DNA of 22,569 nucleotides from an uncultured Oscillibacter sp. (GTDB lineage: Bacteria; Bacillota; Clostridia; Oscillospirales; Oscillospiraceae). The DNA lies in NCBI GenBank assembly GCA_910584075.1, contig CAJTZI010000036.1:1-22569 (forward strand), given 5' to 3'. A program made the translations under genes and the position numbers. This document shows, one piece after another, positions 1-5,367 of the stretch. The notes under the pieces are model-generated. The model was not told where the DNA came from, ran no database searches, and saw only the letters and a list, made by a program, of their open reading frames with translations. The stretch's first letter is position 1. Every line of letters begins with the position of its first letter.

Positions 1-143
1 GGCAGAAGAACCGTGCGGCCACGTTCAAGATCAAGATTGGCCGCAAGCCCTCTATCCGCAAGCAGCTTGCCGAGGCCAAGAGCGCCGCCGCCCCGAAAAA
101 GGCCCCGGCCAAAACGAAAAATCAGGAATTGGAGGTAGGATGA
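1..143 (+). CDS. C-terminal end of a PcfB/DUF3801-like conjugation protein (partial)
   Basis: The reading frame is open from the left edge (codons start at base 3) and stops with TGA at 141-143. The visible 46 residues are basic and lysine/alanine-rich and include IGRKPSIRKQLAEAK, followed by a tail rich in Ala, Pro and Lys. This resembles the C-terminus of PcfB/DUF3801 proteins, which lie beside the coupling protein in Gram-positive conjugative elements. The stop overlaps the next start (ATGA, 140-143), the usual arrangement for translationally coupled transfer genes. The family call rests on a short tail and on the next gene resembling another conjugative-element gene, so it is tentative. 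Confidence 0.5.
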   Translation, partial: QKNRAATFKIKIGRKPSIRKQLAEAKSAAAPKKAPAKTKNQELEVG

Positions 144-190
144 TGGTACATTTCACAGTTGAGGAAGAAAACCTGGTCTGTGTCACATAG
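140..190 (+). pseudogene. Truncated TnpW-like conjugative-element gene (stump)
   Basis: A start at 140 (or 143), preceded by GGAGG, opens a frame reading MMVHFTVEEENLVCVT and then stopping. The FTVEEENL.C start resembles small proteins of roughly 70 residues, annotated as transposon-encoded TnpW, that follow PcfB-like genes in clostridial conjugative elements. Here the similarity ends after about 14 residues. The stop lies inside sequence belonging to an integrase remnant on the other strand, so the gene has been cut by a rearrangement. Assignment is from memory of the family and needs a search. Confidence 0.45.
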
Positions 191-698
191 TATGGGATAC
201 CCCCGCCTCCTTTGAAAGTGCCTCACGGGTCATTCCTGAGCCTTTGATACACTCCAAGAGGGCTTCCTTGCTGACGGCCTTCACCCCGGACAATCGCTCA
301 TCCGGGGATTGCAGGGCCTTGTACAGCTTGTTCAAATGCTGCGGGCGAATATCGCCCAGCTTCATACTGCCAATAGAAGGCACGATCCTGCGCAGAATGT
401 CCCGATAGGAACAGATCGGTGTTATGCTTTATCCTTTTGCGCTCCTTTAGGTCGATCACATAGCGGGCGTACTGCTCAAAGCTCTGCCGGTCATCGGCCT
501 GGAACCCCTGCTCGATCTGCGTCTCAAACTGTATGGCAGCTTTCTGGGCCTCCCTCTCCGCACGCTTCTCCCCATGCCAGCCGGGGGCGTCCAGGTCATA
601 TAATGGCGTATCTGCTTCCCGGAGCTGTCCCGGCCTCTGGTGACGGTGACCTTGTAACTGACGCCGGTTTTGCCGTCAATTCTCTTAATGTTCGCCAT
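183..698 (-). pseudogene. Tyrosine-recombinase integrase, frameshifted and missing its catalytic half
   Basis: The protein starts at 698 with MANIKRIDGKTGVSYKVTV, a typical arm-DNA-binding N-terminus of conjugative-element integrases. The frame breaks at a run of four C (570-573, plus strand) and continues in a second frame as EKRAEREAQKAAIQFE and SFEQYARYVIDLKERK, the core-binding domain. It breaks again near 404-412 and continues as RDILRRIVPSIGSMKLGDI and QHLNKLYKALQSPDE. It then ends at 183 after GVSHTM. The C-terminal catalytic domain (R-H-R-Y residues) is absent, so no recombinase activity is expected. The gene begins 16 bp after the Uma2 stop, suggesting it was the third cistron of an RHH-Uma2-int transcript. 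An insert resembling a helix-turn-helix (GMTREALSKEAGVS) sits at the truncation point. Confidence 0.8.
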
Positions 699-714
699 AC
701 GCCGCTCCGTCCTG

Positions 715-1290
715 TCACTCAGGAAACACCTTGCTCAGTTCAATAAAGCAGCCATCCAGAACGTTGACCTTTGCCACGCCCTGCCGGTCATAGACTTCAT
801 GGGGGAGCAAAGAACCGTCCTTGTTCAAAAACACCTGTACCGTCTGTTCCTCCGGGCTGACAATCCAGTACTCCCGCACCCCGGCCCGCTGGTATAGGCC
901 CAGCTTCACAAGCCGGTCATGACGCTGCGTGGAGGGGGAAAGAATCTCCACCACCATATCCGGGGCCCCCTTGCACCCACGATTATCCAGCTTGGAGGGG
1001 TCACACACGATAGTTATATCAGGCTCCACCACCGTATCCACATCCTCCGGGGTATCACCGTCTTTCTCAAAGAGACGCACATCAAAGGGGGCAGAATAAG
1101 CCTGACAGCGTTTCCCCTCCAGATAGTTTCCAAATTGCCGGCACATCTCAAAGCTGATTCCTTGATGTCCCCTGGACAGGGCCGGGGCCATCACGATGAC
1201 TTCCCCATTGATAAGCTCCGCCCGTTCATTGTCCGGCCACGCAAGAACATCCGCGAACGTGTACCGTTCCTTCTCTGCTGGTAATGGCAT
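715..1290 (-). CDS. Uma2-family (DUF820) putative PD-(D/E)XK endonuclease
   Basis: This 191-residue protein has the full length of the Uma2 family, which adopts a restriction-endonuclease-like fold; substrates and physiological roles are poorly known. Recognisable family signatures are ERAELINGEVIVMAPA near residues 22-37, EPDITIV at 89-95 (E89, D91, likely metal ligands), MVVEILSPST around E115, and the KLGLYQRAGVREYWIV core helix and strand. It lies 4 bp downstream of the RHH gene. Its ribosome site AAAGGAGG is inside the last codons of that gene, 9 bases before ATG, so the two are co-transcribed. It is followed 16 bp later by the integrase remnant, pointing to carriage as accessory cargo or as a regulatory partner. 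The fold assignment is confident; a nuclease role is inferred. Confidence 0.88.
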   Translation of the reverse strand: MPLPAEKERYTFADVLAWPDNERAELINGEVIVMAPALSRGHQGISFEMCRQFGNYLEGKRCQAYSAPFDVRLFEKDGDTPEDVDTVVEPDITIVCDPSKLDNRGCKGAPDMVVEILSPSTQRHDRLVKLGLYQRAGVREYWIVSPEEQTVQVFLNKDGSLLPHEVYDRQGVAKVNVLDGCFIELSKVFPE

Positions 1291-1294
1291 AAGA

Positions 1295-1594
1295 TCAAGC
1301 CTCCTTTTCCCGTTCGCCTTCTGCGGCCCTCTGCGCCGTTTCGGAATTCTCCGAGGGTAAGGCTATCCCCTCCCCTAAAGCGGCTCCTGCGGGCTCTGAG
1401 GGAGCTTCTGCGCCGTCTCGTTCCATAGTCTCGGATATAGCCCGGTTGATGAAGCCGTTTACGGACTCGCTGCGGGCCGCCGCATGGGCCTGTATAGTAT
1501 TCTTGGTCCCTTTGCGAACCCTTACTTTGATTTCATCGTAATTTTCCTTCATGTATTTGCTAACGGCTTTCTGCTGTGCCTTTGAAGCTGGCAT
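1295..1594 (-). CDS. Ribbon-helix-helix (Arc-like) DNA-binding protein
   Basis: A 99-residue protein. Residues about 20-58 (IKVRVRKGTKNTIQAHAAA followed by SVNGFINRAISETMERD) match the strand-helix-helix pattern of Arc/MetJ-type repressors: a short basic beta strand that reads DNA and two helices that dimerise. The C-terminal 40 residues are Glu/Ala/Ser-rich and look disordered. Such proteins serve as antitoxins, as plasmid or element repressors, and in the xis position ahead of integrases; this one heads an RHH-Uma2-integrase series. The start is set by GGGAGG six bases upstream, which is itself inside a hairpin. The upstream paired repeats at 1667-1713 are natural candidates for its own operator. 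Confidence 0.8.
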   Translation of the reverse strand: MPASKAQQKAVSKYMKENYDEIKVRVRKGTKNTIQAHAAARSESVNGFINRAISETMERDGAEAPSEPAGAALGEGIALPSENSETAQRAAEGEREKEA

Positions 1595-1600
1595 GATATT

Positions 1601-1616
1601 CCTCCCTTCGGGGAGG
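1601..1616 (-). promoter_or_regulatory. Hairpin that buries the ribosome site of the RHH gene
   Basis: On the minus strand CCTCCC, a CGAA loop and GGGAGG form a perfect 6-bp stem. The second arm, GGGAGG, is the ribosome-binding site of the gene starting at 1594, with six bases between it and ATG. The transcript could therefore hide its own translation start. Read on the plus strand the same hairpin is followed by CTATTTTTT, so it could also stop transcription arriving from the left. Confidence 0.55.
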
Positions 1617-1652
1617 CTATTTTTTAGATAGTCTCTCCCTCATTATAGCCGT

Positions 1653-1681
1653 ATTATACCGCATTGATATATAGGGAACAA
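1653..1681 (-). promoter_or_regulatory. Sigma-A-type promoter of the RHH-Uma2-int series
   Basis: On the minus strand TTGTTC (1681-1676) is separated by exactly 17 bases from a consensus TATAAT (1658-1653). The predicted start point lies roughly 50 bases upstream of the RHH start codon. The -35 box falls inside the left operator-like repeat, so a protein bound there would block polymerase. Confidence 0.7.
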
Positions 1682-1713
1682 TATACATTTTTCACATATA
1701 TCGGGTACGATAT
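1667..1713. repeat. Two operator-like repeats with a 29-bp period
   Basis: Two 18-bp copies, 1667-1684 and 1696-1713, match at 15 of 18 positions (consensus ATATAT-N-GGG-N-AC-N-ATAT). Each is also near-palindromic: the right one contains ATATCG and CGATAT as a perfect 6-bp inverted repeat around four bases, and the left has one mismatch in the same arrangement. They overlap the -35 box and the region just upstream of it. Small RHH repressors commonly bind paired sites of this kind, so autoregulation by the 1295-1594 product is inferred. Confidence 0.55.
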
Positions 1714-1987
1714 TTCGTTATAATATCACAGCAAGGGACAAGCGAGCTGCGACGGACGGGCCGAGGACGATTCGGATATTCCCTCTATATCTCTCTTGTG
1801 GGCGGGACTGGTCACGACAAAGGTCCGTGATATTCCGAATGGTGCCTACTACAGCTGCCCACTCTCCCTTGATGACAAAAATAACGCAGGAGGTACACAA
1901 GATGAACGTCGACACCATGAACGAGAAGGTCAAGGAGGAGCTGCCGCCCCAGCCAGAGAAGAAGCCGGAGCCTCCCGCGCCGCCTCC
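1714..1987. other. Intergenic stretch between element remnant and yczE-like gene
   Basis: No secure gene, RNA or terminator is seen here. It contains a weak inverted repeat, ATTCGGA (1770-1776) with TCCGAAT (1834-1840), and a good ribosome site, GGAGG, shortly before an ATG at 1902 that opens a short proline-rich frame. Composition changes from AT-rich at its left end to GC-rich further right. The chromosomal edge of the mobile element may lie within or just right of this stretch, but no attachment repeat could be recognised. Confidence 0.4.
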
Positions 1988-2135
1988 CTACGCGAACCAT
2001 CCGCCGGCACGGTCTGAGATCAACGCGATCACAGGCCCCAGGCAAAAGCCGGTGATCACCGTCGTCAGGCCCACCGTGGAGCCCAGGAAAAGGCCCACGG
2101 ACAAAACGGAGATGTCCCAGGCCATCCGGACCTGA
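1902..2135 (+). CDS. Possible small proline-rich ORF, likely a gene fragment
   Basis: ATG at 1902 follows GCAGGAGG with suitable spacing. It opens a 77-residue frame whose first part, MNVDTMNEKVKEELPPQP then repeated Pro/Glu/Lys, looks like a real hydrophilic N-terminus. From about 1988 onward the frame runs antisense to the well-supported yczE-like gene, so the right half is probably not native. It may be the start of an element gene truncated at the boundary, or a chance frame. I do not recognise the family. Confidence 0.2.
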   Translation: MNVDTMNEKVKEELPPQPEKKPEPPAPPPYANHPPARSEINAITGPRQKPVITVVRPTVEPRKRPTDKTEMSQAIRT

Positions 2136-2635
2136 CGGTAACTCCACCGCCTCACCCGGGCGGCGATCAGCTGGGGGACGGCATCATAGGGCGCCACGCC
2201 CAGGTCCGCCACCATGTAAAAGGCCGCGGCCACCAGAAAACCGGCCATGCTCAACACGAACATCACCACCCTGACCGCCATGGAGAGACCCTCTGCCGGA
2301 ATCAGCGGCTCCATGAGCTTCATGCAGAAGTCCGCGATATAGCCAACGCCCACCATGTTGCCGATGGTCCCGATCCCGATCCGGGAGAGATCATACCGGA
2401 GCACCGGGACGAACATCAGCAGATTGAACGCCAGCTGGCAAGTTCCGAAGGACACGCCGGTATGGGCGGACACCCCCAGGGTGAAGGTGGAACAGGGGTC
2501 GGTGCCGAAGCCCACCGCCTTGAATACCGCCACACAGATCCCGATCACAATTAGGCTGAGCGTCAGAGCCAGCAGCCTGCGGCCCATGCGGGGCCGGATC
2601 CAATGTCCGACCAGGTCTTGATGATTCACAGACAT
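1988..2635 (-). CDS. YczE/YyaS-family integral membrane protein
   Basis: A 215-residue polytopic membrane protein with about five or six hydrophobic segments starting at MGRRLLALTLSLIVIGICVA. The motif GFGTDPCSTFTLGVSAHTG and, later, ADLGVAPYDAVPQLIAAR are the duplicated signatures of the YczE/YyaS family (compare the usual GxGPWDVL pattern). Its biochemical role is not established. The ATG at 2635 was chosen because AGGAGTGAG lies six to seven bases upstream; an earlier GTG at 2701, overlapping the kinase stop, lacks this. It follows the glycerate kinase by 62 bp in the same direction and may be co-transcribed. Confidence 0.82.
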   Translation of the reverse strand: MSVNHQDLVGHWIRPRMGRRLLALTLSLIVIGICVAVFKAVGFGTDPCSTFTLGVSAHTGVSFGTCQLAFNLLMFVPVLRYDLSRIGIGTIGNMVGVGYIADFCMKLMEPLIPAEGLSMAVRVVMFVLSMAGFLVAAAFYMVADLGVAPYDAVPQLIAARVRRWSYRQVRMAWDISVLSVGLFLGSTVGLTTVITGFCLGPVIALISDRAGGWFA

Positions 2636-2697
2636 ATCTCTCACTCCTGCGCAAAATTTTTCCCGTAATTTTGAAACAGCACCAGCAGCCTCCACGT

Positions 2698-3933
2698 TCA
2701 CGGCCGCAGCAGCGCCACCGCCACGTCGTTGACATTGGTGCCTGTGGGACCGGTGACGATCAGCCCGTTTACCGCCGCCAGGGCGTGGTAGGCGTCATTG
2801 TCCGCCAGCACCTTGTACACATCCAGTCCCTTTTCTGCCAGGGCGGCCAAAGTTCCGCCGTCCACATAGCCGCCGGCGGCATCAGTGGGACCGTCGGTAC
2901 CGTCGCTGCCCACGGAGAACACCGCTCCGTGGGAAATGCCGCAGATTCCCGGCGCGGCCGCCAGGACCAGCTCTTGATTCCGGCCTCCCAGACCCCTGCC
3001 GGTCAGATGGACCACGGTCTCTCCCCCGGCAATGAAAGCCAGCCGCCGCCCCTCCCCGGCGTGGGTTTGGAGGATGCTGGCCAGAAAGCTCCCCGCCTCC
3101 CGGGCCTCACAGCAGAGGCAGTCTGTCAGCAGAACCGGCTCATAGCCCAGCTCCCGGCACCGCTCCGCCGCCGCCGCACACAGCTCCCGGACGCTGCCGG
3201 TGATCTCGGTGCGCACATTGTCCAGCGCCTTGGGCGTCTCTTCCCCCAGCAACAGCCGGGCCTCCGCCGTCAGACGGAGGCCGTATTTTTCCGCTATGGC
3301 CTCGGCCTGGGCACAGGTGGAACTGTCCGGACAGGCGGGACCGCTGGCGATCATGTCCAGCGGATCGCCCAAAATATCGCTGAGGACAATGCCAAACACC
3401 CGGGCCGGGGCGCAGAGCCGGGCGAACCGGCCGCCCTTGACCTGACTCAGCCGCTTGCGGATGGTGTTGATCTCCACAATATCCGCGCCACAGGCCAGCA
3501 GCTGCTCCGTGATCTCCCTCAGCTCCTCGCCGGAGATCCGCGGTTTTTCAAAGAGGGCGCTGCCGCCGCCGGAGAGCAGAAACACCACGGTGTCCTCCTC
3601 CCCCAGCTCCCCTGCCAGTTCCATCGCCCTTCCGGTGGCCGCGAAGCCGTTTTCATCCGGCACGGGATGTCCGGCCTCACAGCAGACGACCCCAGGGATC
3701 GCCCCCTTCACATGGCCGTATTTTGTAATCACGATGCCGCCGTCCACACGGCCTAGGACGTCCACCGCCGCCCGGGCCATCTGCCATGCGGCCTTGCCGG
3801 CGGCCACCAGCACTGTTCGCCCGCCCCGGGGATGGCAGTGCTTCAGCGCCCGGCGCACCGCCGCGTCCGGCTGAACCGCGCGCAGGCTGGACTGGATAAT
3901 CTGTTCCGCGTCCTTTCGCAGTGCTTCATTCAT
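2698..3933 (-). CDS. Glycerate 2-kinase (MOFRL family)
   Basis: This 411-residue protein has the full length of the bacterial glycerate 2-kinase class, which phosphorylates D-glycerate with ATP to give 2-phosphoglycerate in glyoxylate, tartrate, serine or sugar-acid breakdown. Visible signatures are GKAAWQMARAA and AGHPVPDENG in the N-terminal DUF4147 part, VFLLSGGGSALFEKP (nucleotide-binding loop), INTIRKRLSQVKGGRFA and LSDILGDPLDMIASGPA. The C-terminal MOFRL domain holds AGGETVVHLTGRGLGGRNQE, SVGSDGTDGPTDAAGG and GPTGTNVNDV. The start at 3933 has GAGGAGG about ten bases upstream. The following gene is a YczE-like membrane protein; whether that helps substrate uptake cannot be told from sequence. 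Confidence 0.93.
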   Translation of the reverse strand: MNEALRKDAEQIIQSSLRAVQPDAAVRRALKHCHPRGGRTVLVAAGKAAWQMARAAVDVLGRVDGGIVITKYGHVKGAIPGVVCCEAGHPVPDENGFAATGRAMELAGELGEEDTVVFLLSGGGSALFEKPRISGEELREITEQLLACGADIVEINTIRKRLSQVKGGRFARLCAPARVFGIVLSDILGDPLDMIASGPACPDSSTCAQAEAIAEKYGLRLTAEARLLLGEETPKALDNVRTEITGSVRELCAAAAERCRELGYEPVLLTDCLCCEAREAGSFLASILQTHAGEGRRLAFIAGGETVVHLTGRGLGGRNQELVLAAAPGICGISHGAVFSVGSDGTDGPTDAAGGYVDGGTLAALAEKGLDVYKVLADNDAYHALAAVNGLIVTGPTGTNVNDVAVALLRP

Positions 3934-3965
3934 ATCCCATGTTCCTCCTCAGCTGTCCCGCCCTC

Positions 3966-4091
3966 TTAGAGCCTGCATGCATCGCCACAGAGAGTTTTCC
4001 GCAGCCATGCTGAGGCATGGCAAGGGAGAACGACGCCGCACGGCGGGAAAACCGCCAAACAGCGTTCAACGGTTTTGAATGCGGGCTCTTA
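3966..4091. repeat. 126-bp MITE-like element with terminal inverted repeats
   Basis: The ends TTAGAGCCTGCAT (3966-3978) and ATGCGGGCTCTTA (4079-4091) are inverted copies matching at 11 of 13 positions. Inside are GCCATGC-TGAG-GCATGGC, a perfect 7-bp stem, and GGCGG-GAAAA-CCGCC. The element fills the gap between the glycerate kinase and the phosphoesterase-like gene and carries no gene. Terminal inverted repeats, internal hairpins and short length fit a miniature transposable or REP-like repeat. Whether it is multicopy cannot be seen in this window. Confidence 0.55.
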
Positions 4092-4121
4092 CAGGCGGAC
4101 GCCTTCGAATATACCGTAAAA

Positions 4122-5156
4122 TCACTCCAGGCGGCACATGGTCCAGACCGCGTTGTGGTCGGAAAGCTCCGCCCCGGTAAAGGCCGCCAGCGCTGAGCCG
4201 GGGCGGGCAAAGGTCAGGTCCTCCCGTGCGGTGGAGACTGTGCGGCTCTCCCCCGCGCGGGCGCCCTTCAGCAAGATCCAATCCAGCCGCAGGGGCAGGA
4301 AGCCCCCTCCGGGCAAGGGCTTGCGCCGGGTCATCTCCGGCTCGCCGGGTACGATCTCATAGCCTGCCTCCGCCGCCATGGGCAGCAATGCCTCAAACTG
4401 AAACACATCTTCCAGGCACCGGCGGCGCAGTTCCGGGCTTGCGGCGATGTCCCCGATGTCCTCCTTGTCCCGGCCGTCGAAGGTGTTGGTATTCAGATCA
4501 CCCCCCAGAATCACCGGCATACCCGGCAGCTCCTGTTCCACAGCCTTGAGAATGGTCTCCATCTGCGCCCTGCGGCCCTCACCATGGGTGCGGTTTTCCA
4601 GGTGGACGGACACGGCACCCAGAGGCCGCCCGCCCACGTCCAGCTCCGCGAACACCGCCAGCCGGCCCCCAATCCGCCGCTGGCGGTCGAAGTACCAGTT
4701 GTACTGCTCCGGCAGACGGATGACCCCCGCCCGGCGGATGGGCCAGCGGGAGAACACGGCATTGCCGTGAAAGCCCTTCTCATTTTCGTCGTTCACCAGC
4801 TCGATGAACTCCAGGCCCCAGGCGTAGTTCAAACCGGAGGCCTTCGCCAGCTCCCGGGCGGTGTTTTTGTTGCCGGACCGGGCGCAGCCGTCGTCCAGCT
4901 CGTTGGCCAGGATCAGGTCGAAGTGCCGGATGTCCGGGCACTCCCCCAGGAAATCCTGAATTTCCGCCAGGTGAACGCCCCGCTCCATATTGAACATCAG
5001 AACTCCCAGGGATTCCGGCACCGTCTCCGGAGGGGCCGTGAAGCAACCGGTCTCCGCCTCCCCGAACTGGGGGATGCGGTCCATGACCTCCGCCTGGGAC
5101 TGCCGTTCCAGCAGAGCTCCCAGGGCCTTACGCTCTTCCAGCGGGATTTTGCGCAT
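4122..5156 (-). CDS. Endonuclease/exonuclease/phosphatase (EEP) fold protein
   Basis: A 344-residue soluble protein with all the catalytic blocks of the EEP (DNase I/exonuclease III) superfamily: VLMFNMERG (Asn after beta 1), ILANELDDG (metal-binding Glu), GNAVFSRWPI, VSVHLENRTHG (His), VILGGDLNTNTFDG (Asp/Asn), LRLDWILLKG and the terminal LSDHNAVW with D333 and H334. Members cleave phosphodiester bonds in DNA, RNA, lipids or phosphoinositides, so the substrate is open. No signal peptide is visible. The start MRKIPLEERK (5156) is preceded by AAGGAG at ten bases. It has its own promoter and is divergent from the hybrid kinase. The MITE-like repeat lies just downstream. Confidence 0.87.
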   Translation of the reverse strand: MRKIPLEERKALGALLERQSQAEVMDRIPQFGEAETGCFTAPPETVPESLGVLMFNMERGVHLAEIQDFLGECPDIRHFDLILANELDDGCARSGNKNTARELAKASGLNYAWGLEFIELVNDENEKGFHGNAVFSRWPIRRAGVIRLPEQYNWYFDRQRRIGGRLAVFAELDVGGRPLGAVSVHLENRTHGEGRRAQMETILKAVEQELPGMPVILGGDLNTNTFDGRDKEDIGDIAASPELRRRCLEDVFQFEALLPMAAEAGYEIVPGEPEMTRRKPLPGGGFLPLRLDWILLKGARAGESRTVSTAREDLTFARPGSALAAFTGAELSDHNAVWTMCRLE

Positions 5157-5190
5157 AGTATTCACGCTCCTTATCTTCTCGGTCAGCAAT

Positions 5191-5220
5191 AGAATAGCAC
5201 ATTGAAGGATCTTCCGTCAA
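5191..5220 (-). promoter_or_regulatory. Promoter of the EEP-fold gene
   Basis: On the minus strand TTGACG (5220-5215) is followed after 18 bases by TATTCT (5196-5191), about 35 bases upstream of the chosen start codon at 5156. The match to a vegetative sigma promoter is good, and the position supports that start. Confidence 0.6.
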
Positions 5221-5273
5221 TGAACAGAGCACTTTTCCCATATCCCCCGGCCCAGAATCCCCCTTTTGTCATA

Positions 5274-5302
5274 TTGACACAACGGGGGAAGTCCATTAAA
5301 AT
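5274..5302 (+). promoter_or_regulatory. Promoter of the hybrid histidine kinase
   Basis: A consensus TTGACA (5274-5279) is followed after exactly 17 bases by TAAAAT (5297-5302). The predicted transcript would carry a leader of about 55-60 bases before the ATG at 5368. No operator repeat was noticed around it. Confidence 0.7.
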
Positions 5303-5367
5303 AGAGATAATTATGCACAGAGCCGCAGAAGCATTCGCGGGCTTTTGCTGTTTGGAGGAAGATCATC

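Noticed and set aside
1666..1713. CRISPR-like repeats
   Set aside because: There are only two imperfect 18-bp copies with an 11-bp gap. They fit operators; no repeat-spacer array occurs anywhere in the window.
2635..2701. An upstream GTG start for the yczE-like gene overlapping the kinase stop
   Set aside because: The ATG at 2635 has a strong AGGAGTGAG ribosome site, and family similarity begins only after it.
2671..3756. A 361-codon plus-strand frame opposite glycerate kinase
   Set aside because: It mirrors a full-length enzyme and has no start signal or conserved motif.
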